Shown: positions 1-6,231 of the stretch, one piece after another
Layout: each line of letters starts with the position of its first letter
How positions within the stretch are numbered: the first letter of the stretch is position 1
NCBI GenBank assembly: GCA_003224635.1
Contig: QHZK01000237.1
Span: 1-6,231, forward strand
From: Acidobacteriota bacterium
Lineage (GTDB): Bacteria > Acidobacteriota > Terriglobia > UBA7540
Direction of reading: 5' to 3'
DNA length: 6,231 nt
The notes under the pieces: generated by a model
Seen by the model: only the letters and a program-made list of their open reading frames with translations
What the model was told of the DNA's origin: nothing
The model's database searches: none
Made by a program: the position numbers and the translations under genes

Positions 1-30
1 GGGACTGGAACCAAGGGGGAAGAGTTCAGA

Positions 31-60
31 GTGAGATTCTTCGCTTCGCTCAGAATGACA
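31..60. repeat. Short dispersed-repeat-like palindrome upstream of the class V aminotransferase
   Basis: The stretch contains ATTCT (36-40) and its complement AGAAT (52-56) around a TCGCTTCGCTC centre, giving a small imperfect hairpin. From memory, near-identical 'ATTCTTCGCTTCGCTCAGAATGACA' segments recur in intergenic DNA of environmental bacteria such as Acidobacteriota, so I read it as one copy of a REP-like dispersed repeat. Only one copy is visible in this window, so the repeat status rests on recall and not on the sequence. It lies about 20 nt upstream of the gene start, in the leader or promoter area, and could be transcribed with the gene. Confidence 0.5.
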
Positions 61-82
61 CGCCAAGGGAGACTGATCGCCG

Positions 83-1240
83 ATGCCAGGGATAATCAAG
101 GAAAGACTTTTCACGCCGGGGCCGACGCCGCTCTTGATGGAGGCGCAGACTCGCGCCCTGACCGCCAGCCTGCATCACCGCACGGAGGAGTTTCGCCGCC
201 TGATGCGGGAGACCCTGGAGAGCCTGCGGTATTACTTCAACACCAAAAACGACGTGTTGATCTTTGCCAGCTCGGGCACGGGCGCCATGGAAGGTGCGGT
301 GACCAACTTGCTTTCGCCAGGCGAGCGGGCACTCGTGGGCACGGCGGGCAAATTCGGCGAGCGCTGGGTGGAACTGGCGCAGGCTTACGGCGCCGAAGTC
401 ATCACCGTGGAATCGCCGTATGGACAGTGCGTCTCGATCGAGCAAATGAAGAAGCGCCTCGAAACGCAGGGGCCGTTCCGCGCTGTGTTGATACAGGCGA
501 CAGAGAGTTCAACCGGCGTCCGGCACGACGTGGAGGCGCTCGGCAAGCTGGTCAGGGGTTATCCCGAGACGTGCCTGGTGGTGGACGCTATCACGGGACT
601 CGGCACAACGGACCTGCGCCCGGACGAGTGGGGTCTCGATATCGTCATTGGCGGCTCGCAGAAGGCGACCATGGTTCCTCCCGGGCTGGCGTTTGTGAGC
701 GTCAGCGGAAAGGCCTGGAAGATGATCGAGAAATCGAAAACGCCGCGCTACTATTTCGACTTCGCCAAGGAGAGGAAAAACCAGTCTAAGGGCGAGTCGA
801 GCTTCACTCCGGCGACGACGCTCGTGGCGGCCTTGAGCGCGGCCTTGGATTATATTCGCCAGGTGGGCAGAGAGAACCTGATCGAGAACGCGGCTCTGCT
901 CGCGGAAGCGACGCGCGCGGCCGCAAAGGCTCTGGGCCTTGGATTGTTTGCGGCGTGCTCTCCTTCGAGCGCAGTCACGGCCATTAACGCGCCGCAAGGT
1001 ACGGACTCCGGCCTGATCGTCAAGGAACTGCGGACGCGCTTCGGAGCGATCGTATCCAACGGGCAGGGCTCCATGCGGGGCCAGATCTTTCGGCTGGCTC
1101 ACCTGGGTTATTACGACGCGCTGGACCAGTTCGCTGTGGTCGCGGCGCTCGAGATCGCGCTCGTGAGGCTGGGCCACAAGGTCGAACTCGGCAGCGGAGT
1201 CCGCGCCGCCGAAGAGGTCTACTTGCAGCGCTCCGCCTGA
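83..1240 (+). CDS. Class V PLP-dependent aminotransferase (alanine-glyoxylate / serine-pyruvate type), possible phosphoserine aminotransferase
   Basis: This 385-residue protein is full length for the soluble alanine-glyoxylate/serine-pyruvate aminotransferase family of fold-type I PLP enzymes. Visible landmarks are the N-terminal TPGPTP loop (11-16), HHR (31-33), the glycine-rich SGTGAME cofactor loop (64-70), VVDAITGLG with the PLP-ring Asp168, the Schiff-base lysine K194 in GGSQKA, and a C-terminal FRLAHLGYYD in which Arg337 matches the substrate-carboxylate arginine of the family (usually RIGHMG). The ATG at 83 is preceded by a purine-rich AAGGGAG (65-71), and the protein begins directly with the family's N-terminal motif. 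serA follows 98 nt downstream on the same strand. Family members beside serA are candidates for converting 3-phosphohydroxypyruvate to phosphoserine in organisms without a classical SerC. That role is inferred here; serine-glyoxylate or alanine-glyoxylate transamination are the alternatives. The protein is soluble and cytoplasmic, with no signal peptide or membrane segment. The family call is firm, the substrate is not. Confidence 0.93.
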   Translation: MPGIIKERLFTPGPTPLLMEAQTRALTASLHHRTEEFRRLMRETLESLRYYFNTKNDVLIFASSGTGAMEGAVTNLLSPGERALVGTAGKFGERWVELAQAYGAEVITVESPYGQCVSIEQMKKRLETQGPFRAVLIQATESSTGVRHDVEALGKLVRGYPETCLVVDAITGLGTTDLRPDEWGLDIVIGGSQKATMVPPGLAFVSVSGKAWKMIEKSKTPRYYFDFAKERKNQSKGESSFTPATTLVAALSAALDYIRQVGRENLIENAALLAEATRAAAKALGLGLFAACSPSSAVTAINAPQGTDSGLIVKELRTRFGAIVSNGQGSMRGQIFRLAHLGYYDALDQFAVVAALEIALVRLGHKVELGSGVRAAEEVYLQRSA

Positions 1241-1283
1241 CCCGGCGTCCCGCCCGCATTGGTAGACCGGCACTTGTAGACAT

Positions 1284-1314
1284 GTTCCGCTGGAACGTCT
1301 CAGTTCGTGAGACG
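1284..1314 (+). promoter_or_regulatory. Tandem perfect hairpins in the serA leader
   Basis: Two perfect stem-loops stand back to back and share one base. The first is GTTCC (1284-1288), loop GCT, GGAAC (1292-1296). The second is CGTCTCA (1296-1302), loop GTTCG, TGAGACG (1308-1314). They end 24 nt before the serA ATG, in a 98-nt gap that has no good Shine-Dalgarno site. No U-tract follows, so they are not an obvious intrinsic terminator. They could act as an mRNA processing or stability element, a translational control structure, or a protein-binding site in the DNA. I recognise no known riboswitch consensus. The structure is read directly from the sequence; the function is unknown. Confidence 0.5.
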
Positions 1315-1338
1315 GCCTGCCGGACCGCCTCTACACCC

Positions 1339-2925
1339 ATGAAGATCGTCGTTGCCGACAGCATTTCGGAGAGCGCCCTCGAGGCGTTCAAATTGCAACC
1401 CACCTGGCAGATCGTCTACCTGCCCGGCACGCCGGCCGGCGGCAACTCACTCGATGGTGCGATCGGCGAAGCGGACGCGCTTATCGTACGGGGCGCCACG
1501 AAGGTAAGGGCGGAGTTGCTCGATCGCGCGCCGCGGCTGCGCGCCATCGGACGCGCCGGCGTCGGTGTCGACAACGTGGACGTGGACGCGGCGACCAAGC
1601 GCGGCATCGTGGTGATGAACACGCCCGGCGGCAACGCGGTCAGCGTGGCCGAGCACACGCTGGCTCTCATTTTGGCGCTCGCCCGCCGGCTCCCGCAGGC
1701 CGACAGCTTGCTCAAGCAGGGAGCGTGGGAAAAGAAGAAGCTGCTGGGCGTCGAGCTGCGCTCGAAGACTCTCGGATTGATCGGTCTCGGCAAGATCGGA
1801 ATCGAGGTAGCGCGCCTGGCCCAGGCCTTTGCGATGGACGTGCTGGCTTATGACCCCTACGTTTCCTCCGTGCTTGCCGGCGAGCAGAACGTCAAGCTGG
1901 CGCCGCTCGATGAGGTCTTGAAGAAGAGCGACTTCGTCAGCCTTCACGCCTCGCTGACCCCGGAAACTCACCACCTGGTCAACACGCGGACCCTTGCGCT
2001 CACCAAGCCGGGCGTCCGCATTATCAACTGCGCGCGCGGCGAGCTCATCCATGAAGGCGATCTGCTCCGGGCGCTCGAGAGCCGCCACGTGGCCGGAGCC
2101 GGCCTGGACGTCTTTGAGACAGAGCCGCCCCAGGACCTCAGGCTCGCGAGCCACCCGAGCGTGATCGCCACGCCCCACATCGCCGGCTCGACCGAAGAGG
2201 CGCAGGAAATCGTGGGCGTTCGCATCGCCGAGCAAGTGCGCGACTACCTGCTCCAGGGCGTGGCCCGCAACGCGGTTAATATGCCCTCGCTTTCGACGGA
2301 AGAATATAAGAGGCTCTCGCCTTACCTCCAATTGGGCGAAAAGCTCGGCGCCTTCCTCGCCCAGATTGCGGGCGAGCGATTGCAGGAGGTCCGCATCAGC
2401 TACGACGGCGGTCTGGCCGAGCTCAACACGCATCTGGTGAAGAACGCCGTGCTGAAAGGGATCTTGAATCAGGTGCTTTCCGAGGAGGCCAATCTGATCA
2501 ACGCCGGGGCGCTCGCGCAGGAGCGCGGCGTCGAGATCGTCGAGCTGCGGAGCGCGCGACGGGCGGACTTTTTGAACTCGCTCGGGATCGCCCTGCGCAC
2601 CGAAACTGAAGCGTGCTCGGCTCTCGGCATGGTGGGGCTGCGCGGAGCGCTGCGCATCCTCGGGATCAACAATATCGACGTCGAGGCGCCGTTGAAGGGA
2701 CTCATCCTCTACATTCGCAACCGGGACGTCCCCGGTGTGATCGGACGGGTCGGCACGCTGCTCGGGGACCGCAAGGTCAACATCGCCAACTTCGCCCTGG
2801 GGCGCAACCAACAGGCCGAGGAAGCGATCGGTCTCGTGAACGTGGACGATCGGGTCCCGGCGGAGGTCTTGAACGAGATTCGCGCCATCCCCGCCGTGCG
2901 CGTCGCCCGTGTGGTTGAAGTGTGA
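1339..2925 (+). CDS. serA: D-3-phosphoglycerate dehydrogenase (long form with ASB and ACT domains)
   Basis: The enzyme oxidises 3-phosphoglycerate to 3-phosphohydroxypyruvate with NAD, the committed step of serine synthesis in the cytoplasm. The 528 residues match the usual length of the long SerA form. The catalytic and NAD-binding core covers about residues 1-316: the Rossmann motif GLGKIG is at 149-154, and the catalytic triad is Arg233 (NCARGE), Glu262 (FETEPP) and His280 (TPHIAGST). An allosteric substrate-binding domain follows (about 317-445), then a C-terminal ACT domain (about 453-528, RDVPGVIGRVGTLLGDRKVNIA at its start), the usual site of serine feedback control. The ATG at 1339 is chosen because MKIVVADSIS is the canonical N-terminus. 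An in-frame ATG at 1282 would add 19 unrelated residues and run through two hairpins. No strong Shine-Dalgarno site is visible. A class V aminotransferase precedes it on the same strand, consistent with a serine-pathway pair. All key residues are present. Confidence 0.97.
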   Translation: MKIVVADSISESALEAFKLQPTWQIVYLPGTPAGGNSLDGAIGEADALIVRGATKVRAELLDRAPRLRAIGRAGVGVDNVDVDAATKRGIVVMNTPGGNAVSVAEHTLALILALARRLPQADSLLKQGAWEKKKLLGVELRSKTLGLIGLGKIGIEVARLAQAFAMDVLAYDPYVSSVLAGEQNVKLAPLDEVLKKSDFVSLHASLTPETHHLVNTRTLALTKPGVRIINCARGELIHEGDLLRALESRHVAGAGLDVFETEPPQDLRLASHPSVIATPHIAGSTEEAQEIVGVRIAEQVRDYLLQGVARNAVNMPSLSTEEYKRLSPYLQLGEKLGAFLAQIAGERLQEVRISYDGGLAELNTHLVKNAVLKGILNQVLSEEANLINAGALAQERGVEIVELRSARRADFLNSLGIALRTETEACSALGMVGLRGALRILGINNIDVEAPLKGLILYIRNRDVPGVIGRVGTLLGDRKVNIANFALGRNQQAEEAIGLVNVDDRVPAEVLNEIRAIPAVRVARVVEV

Positions 2926-2935
2926 AAGGCAACAC

Positions 2936-3093
2936 AGCCACAGAGGCACGGAGCCGCAGAGATCAAGAAAATTGGCCAAACTGGAAATTGGAAACTCGAA
3001 GGGCTGACTTCCGGGTTGCGAATTTCGAGTTTCCAATTTTGAGTTGTTCCAGTCCCCAAATCAATTTCTCTGTGTCTCTGTGACTCTGTGGCC
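2936..3093. repeat. Nested inverted-repeat (REP/MITE-like) element between serA and the EVE gene
   Basis: The inner arms are a perfect 16-nt inverted repeat, AAATTGGAAACTCGAA (2985-3000) against TTCGAGTTTCCAATTT (3024-3039), around a 23-nt loop. Outside them lies an imperfect pair built from CACAGAG-like units: GCCACAGAG and what follows (2937-2961) against CTCTGTGTCTCTGTG and CTCTGTGGC (about 3069-3092). The right side also carries TTGAGTTGTTCCAG (3039-3052), of which the left side has only the CTGGAA part (2981-2986), so the left arm looks internally deleted. Runs of this CACAGAG type are, from memory, frequent dispersed intergenic repeats in environmental bacteria. It contains no transposase. 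A transcript could fold into a long hairpin and might end or protect serA mRNA, but no clear U-tract is present. The right arm overlaps the first two codons of the next gene. Confidence 0.75.
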
Positions 3094-3555
3094 AAGAGAA
3101 GAGTCTGGGTCTTCAAGATCAACACCAAGCGCGGCTGGGAATTCGACCAGTATTTCCGCTCGCGCGCCCGCGGCCCCTATGAGATGGGAGACGAGGGCTG
3201 GATCAAGAGCGCCTCGAGCCTGCGTTACCTCCGCGACGAGGTGAAGCGCGGCGACCTGTTCCTCTGCTACGAGAGCGACCGCAAGGAGGTCGTAGGCGTG
3301 GCGCGCGCCGCCTCGGACGGCCGCGACGTGGGAGCGGGCTCGCTGGTCGATTTCTGCTCCCCGCGCGAGGCCGTGCGCCTCGAAAATCCACTGACTCGCC
3401 ATCCCGATCTCGACCACATCCTGGCGTTCGGCCCCGAGCGCGGCCGAGGCACTGTGCAGAAGATCGACTCTGACGAGTTCTCCCGCCTTCGCCGCACGAT
3501 GGTCCGCAAGAACCCAAGGCAGGCTGACGCTCTCAGGCGCCTGCTCGGCGCGTAG
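3088..3555 (+). CDS. EVE-domain (PUA-like fold) protein
   Basis: The 155-residue protein is a stand-alone EVE domain. The first strand is KRRVWVFKINTKRGWEFDQYF (4-23), followed by the family's central signature, LRDEVKRGDLFLCYESDRKEVVGVARA (about 49-75), meaning a 'too-little-room for a long linker' GDL strand followed by a VVGVA strand. A polar C-terminal helix follows (FSRLRRTMVRKNPRQADALRRLL). EVE belongs to the PUA/YTH-like superfamily, whose members often bind modified bases in DNA or RNA. No target can be named here and no fused nuclease or methylase is present. The only plausible start is GTG 3088, since the next in-frame Met is residue 33, inside the domain. GTG GCC lies within the right arm of the upstream repeat, and no Shine-Dalgarno site is visible, which is odd. 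It converges with the downstream aminotransferase. The domain call is good, the function unknown. Confidence 0.85.
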   Translation: MAKRRVWVFKINTKRGWEFDQYFRSRARGPYEMGDEGWIKSASSLRYLRDEVKRGDLFLCYESDRKEVVGVARAASDGRDVGAGSLVDFCSPREAVRLENPLTRHPDLDHILAFGPERGRGTVQKIDSDEFSRLRRTMVRKNPRQADALRRLLGA

Positions 3556-3620
3556 CGCCCGGCTTCAGCCCGGCGGATTTCGCCTCAACACACTGGATCA
3601 GCGCCTGCCTGAAGGCGGCC
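3556..3620. terminator. Convergent-gene gap with small GC hairpins (possible bidirectional terminator)
   Basis: The 65-nt gap separates two genes that end face to face. It holds GCCCGGC twice as a direct repeat (3557-3563 and 3568-3574) around TTCA, so that GGC-TTCA-GCC can pair, then GGCG-GATTT-CGCC (3572-3584) and CGCCT-GCCTGA-AGGCG (3602-3617). None is followed by a clear T-run on either strand, so a classical intrinsic terminator is not shown. The GGCTTCAGCC core resembles a recurrent intergenic motif of Acidobacteria-like genomes (from memory). A termination or 3'-end processing role is inferred from position. Confidence 0.35.
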
Positions 3621-4865
3621 CTACGAGAGGCGAGCAACGATCTTCTGCATGCCTCCCTCAAAGATCTCGGGGGCGGGCAGCAGGCTCACGACCAGATGGC
3701 CTTCGGAAGGGAAGTCGTAGAAGTGGCCCGGGTGGACGAGCACACCATCCTCGCGCAGCAACTCAAGCGCCCAATCTTCATCGCTGCGCCAGGCGTCGCC
3801 CGCGTCATGAACGTCGGGCAATTCCAGGATGGCGTACCATCCGCCTTGAGTTTCCAGCCTGCTCAGGGCTGAGCTCTTGGAGAGCTGCCGGTCCAGCCCT
3901 TTGAGGTTCCGGCCAACGCGCTCCAAGATCTGCGGCTGCAAGGTCCGCCGGACCTCGAGCAGTCTGGGCAGGGCGTTGGCCAGCGGAGCGCTTACCGAAA
4001 GGTAAGTGTCGGCAATTACCTCCAGGCGTTCCAGCGCGATTCTTACGTCATCGGCCGGGCCGTTGACCACGATCCAGGCGAGCTTCATCTGCGGCAGGGC
4101 GGAGATTTTTGACAAGCCGCTCAGGGTGAAGGTCAGTACGCCCGTGGTCGCGGCAAAGCTTACGACCCGCTCGCCTCTGCTTTCGCCCAGGCGCTCGGCC
4201 GCACCGGGCGCGAAGGCGTAGTCGGCGAAAACTTCGTCGGCGATCAGGGCCGCGCGCCTCGTTCGGCAGCAACCGATCAGGAATTCGAGATCGTTTTGGC
4301 GGACGAACGAGCCCGTGGGATTGTTGGGGTGGACGACGAGAATCGCCCGGACGTTCGTTCCGGCCCGAGCGGGCCCGCTCGAACAGGCGCGCAGGGCCGC
4401 CTCGAGGCCATCCCGATCGATTCGCCATCCGCAATCGTACCCGAGCGGGTACGGAGCCAAGTCCAAATGATCCAAGCGAGCTAAGAAATCGAAGAGCGGG
4501 TAGCTGGGCCGCGGGATGAGCACCCGGTCTCCCGGATTGGCCAGCAGGCGAAAAAGATAGGAATACGCTTCGCTGGTGCTCGCGGTCAGGAAGATTCGCT
4601 CCGTATCGACTTCAACGCCGCGCTCGGCGTAGTAGCGCGCCACAGCTTCCCGGGCCACCCGCAGCCCTCGCGGGTCCGGCTCGTAGGTGAGCGATCGAGG
4701 GTCTCGAAGGGCGCCCAGTATCTCCTCTGCGTCGAAGCTGAAGCCGCAGCGCGTGGGGTTCGACTCGGTCAGGTCGAGGATGGGCAGGCCGCGCTCGCGA
4801 CGCGCTCGGAGTTGTTCAGACAGGCGGTTCGGAGTGAGCGACCAGTCGGTGCGCGAGGAAAACAT
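3621..4865 (-). CDS. Class I/II PLP-dependent aminotransferase (aspartate/alanine aminotransferase-like) with atypical active-site positions
   Basis: This 414-residue protein is full length for the aspartate aminotransferase superfamily (fold type I). Visible are LTYEPDPRGLRVAREAVARYY (59-79) containing the family Tyr61, RPSYPLFDF (119-127), HPNNPTG (179-185) with the PLP-contacting Asn182, ADEVF (209-213) with Asp210 that pairs with the pyridine nitrogen, and SGLSK with the Schiff-base Lys253. Three positions depart from the textbook pattern: Lys261 stands where the phosphate-binding Arg of the class I signature normally lies, Phe213 stands where a Tyr normally contacts the cofactor, and the C-terminal segment HLVVSLLP (390-397) lacks the Arg that usually binds the substrate alpha-carboxylate. 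From memory, similar 'MFS.RT.W.L.PNRL' proteins form a distinct subfamily, so these may be lineage traits. The substrate is unknown and annotation as AspC would be overconfident. ATG 4865 fits the subfamily N-terminus, though no Shine-Dalgarno site is visible. It lies 76 nt downstream of the zinc-ribbon gene and is probably cotranscribed with it. Confidence 0.9.
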   Translation of the reverse strand: MFSSRTDWSLTPNRLSEQLRARRERGLPILDLTESNPTRCGFSFDAEEILGALRDPRSLTYEPDPRGLRVAREAVARYYAERGVEVDTERIFLTASTSEAYSYLFRLLANPGDRVLIPRPSYPLFDFLARLDHLDLAPYPLGYDCGWRIDRDGLEAALRACSSGPARAGTNVRAILVVHPNNPTGSFVRQNDLEFLIGCCRTRRAALIADEVFADYAFAPGAAERLGESRGERVVSFAATTGVLTFTLSGLSKISALPQMKLAWIVVNGPADDVRIALERLEVIADTYLSVSAPLANALPRLLEVRRTLQPQILERVGRNLKGLDRQLSKSSALSRLETQGGWYAILELPDVHDAGDAWRSDEDWALELLREDGVLVHPGHFYDFPSEGHLVVSLLPAPEIFEGGMQKIVARLS

Positions 4866-4872
4866 CTAAGGG

Positions 4873-4886
4873 CAGTGACGAGTGAC
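4873..4886. repeat. Two NAGTGAC heptamers just upstream of the aminotransferase start
   Basis: CAGTGAC (4873-4879) and GAGTGAC (4880-4886) form an exact tandem of the core AGTGAC, read as GTCACT on the minus strand, starting 7 nt upstream of the aminotransferase ATG. It sits where a ribosome binding site would be expected, and no purine-rich site replaces it. It resembles, but is not identical to, the NACTGAC heptamers after rpoC. With two copies it could be chance. Confidence 0.45.
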
Positions 4887-4941
4887 AAGAAGAGCCTTCG
4901 TCGGAGCGCGGAAGTCGCAGAATTGCCGGCGCGCGAAGCTC

Positions 4942-5241
4942 CTATATTTTGAACAGCGAGTCGAACTTCTTCTTGGCGTTCTCAGCGGGCGACGCGGCGC
5001 GGCTCCCGCCCGTGAGCGCAGGGTGGGGGCGATAGTAGTCGCAATAGTTTGCCGCTTCCTTGTCGCGGACCCATTCCGCCTGCGGCTCCGAGCACTGGTT
5101 ATTCTTTCCGGGATCGTAGAAGTTGCAGCTGCGGCAGGAGTGCAGGTCAGCACTACATCGCGGACAGGTATCGCGACCTGAGACGCGACCACCCGACGGA
5201 AGCCGAACCGACTCACCGCATTTCCAGCAACTGAATGTCAC
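4942..5241 (-). CDS. Small double zinc-ribbon protein of unknown function
   Basis: The 99-residue protein carries three CxxC knuckles, CWKC (5-8), CPRC (26-29) and CRSC (36-39), plus Cys50 and Cys67. The first two knuckles can form one zinc ribbon. CRSC with Cys50 and Cys67 in a CRSCNFYDP...QCSEP...DKEAANYCDYYRP pattern can form a second metal site. From memory, this pattern (knuckle, FYD, C.EP, DKE.AN.CDYF.P, then a short tail ending in a DALF-like motif, here FDSLFKI) is a conserved uncharacterised family in several phyla. The start is GTG 5241, chosen because MTFSCWKCG is the family N-terminus; the ribosome binding site is weak. It lies between rpoC and the aminotransferase on the same strand, so it probably belongs to their transcript. 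It has no signal peptide or membrane segment. Nucleic-acid or protein binding is a guess from the zinc ribbons only. Confidence 0.8.
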   Translation of the reverse strand: MTFSCWKCGESVRLPSGGRVSGRDTCPRCSADLHSCRSCNFYDPGKNNQCSEPQAEWVRDKEAANYCDYYRPHPALTGGSRAASPAENAKKKFDSLFKI

Positions 5242-5309
5242 GGAAGCTACCAGTCGTTACCGAGAAGGCCCCCAAGGCGAGCGGCCAGCCACCGGGCGTC
5301 AGCTTCTTC

Positions 5310-5341
5310 AACTGACAACTGACGACTGACCACTGACGACT
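5310..5341. repeat. Heptamer tandem repeat (NACTGAC x4) directly after rpoC
   Basis: Four head-to-tail heptamers are visible: AACTGAC (5310-5316), AACTGAC (5317-5323), GACTGAC (5324-5330) and CACTGAC (5331-5337), then a partial GACT. Only the first base of the unit varies. On the rpoC strand this reads GTCAGTN and begins one base after the rpoC stop codon. The pattern resembles the short tandemly repeated heptamers known from cyanobacterial and other environmental genomes. It may be a slippage-prone dispersed repeat and has no shown function. Confidence 0.75.
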
Positions 5342-5342
5342 T

Positions 5343-6231
<889 letters not shown>

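Noticed and set aside
31..789. 252-codon plus-strand frame overlapping the class V aminotransferase
   Set aside because: It is an out-of-frame shadow of the aminotransferase and its product is Arg/Gly-rich with no domain.
1282..1338. Upstream ATG giving serA a 19-residue extension
   Set aside because: The extra residues do not resemble the SerA N-terminus and pass through two strong hairpins. MKIVVADSIS at 1339 is the canonical beginning.
1241..1338. T-box or other known riboswitch upstream of serA
   Set aside because: No T-box antiterminator consensus, terminator U-tract or other riboswitch core was found, only two small hairpins.
1447..3036. 529-codon open frame antisense to serA on the minus strand
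   Set aside because: It lies opposite a fully conserved serA and its translation has no recognisable motif. Long antisense frames are common in GC-rich codon-biased genes.
3088..3555. EVE protein as part of a modified-DNA defence system
   Set aside because: EVE domains do occur in such systems, but no nuclease, McrB-type GTPase, methylase or other defence gene adjoins it here.
4903..4942. GGAGC/GCTCC pair as a terminator or operator between the zinc-ribbon and aminotransferase genes
   Set aside because: It is a 5-bp stem with a loop of about 30 nt and no T-run on the minus strand, likely chance in GC-rich DNA.

Overview
The window is about 6.2 kb of GC-rich bacterial chromosome from an ordinary housekeeping region. 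The encoded proteins, GC content, weak Shine-Dalgarno sites and short repeats in nearly every intergenic gap suggest Acidobacteriota or a neighbouring soil phylum. This assignment is an inference from protein flavour only and has not been tested.

Left half, plus strand: a class V PLP aminotransferase of the alanine-glyoxylate/serine-pyruvate type (83-1240) is followed after 98 nt by a full-length D-3-phosphoglycerate dehydrogenase, serA (1339-2925). Together they look like a serine-biosynthesis pair in which the class V enzyme could take the place of a classical SerC. The gap contains two back-to-back perfect hairpins just upstream of serA. After serA comes a nested inverted-repeat element (about 2936-3093). 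Its right arm runs into the GTG start of a small EVE-domain (PUA-like) protein (3088-3555).

Right half, minus strand, read right to left: the C-terminal part of rpoC (RNA polymerase beta' subunit, cut by the window edge), then a small double zinc-ribbon protein (5241-4942), then a class I/II PLP aminotransferase (4865-3621). The aminotransferase converges on the EVE gene across a 65-nt gap with small GC hairpins. The gaps in this block carry heptamer repeats: four NACTGAC copies directly after the rpoC stop, and two NAGTGAC copies just before the aminotransferase start.

No CRISPR array, transposase, tRNA, rRNA, phage gene or recognisable defence cassette is present, and no gap exceeds 300 nt. 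I did not find a clearly new multi-gene system. The points most worth a second look are the repeat-derived start codon of the EVE gene, the serA leader hairpins, the non-canonical active-site positions of the class I/II aminotransferase, and the unusual gene order downstream of rpoC.
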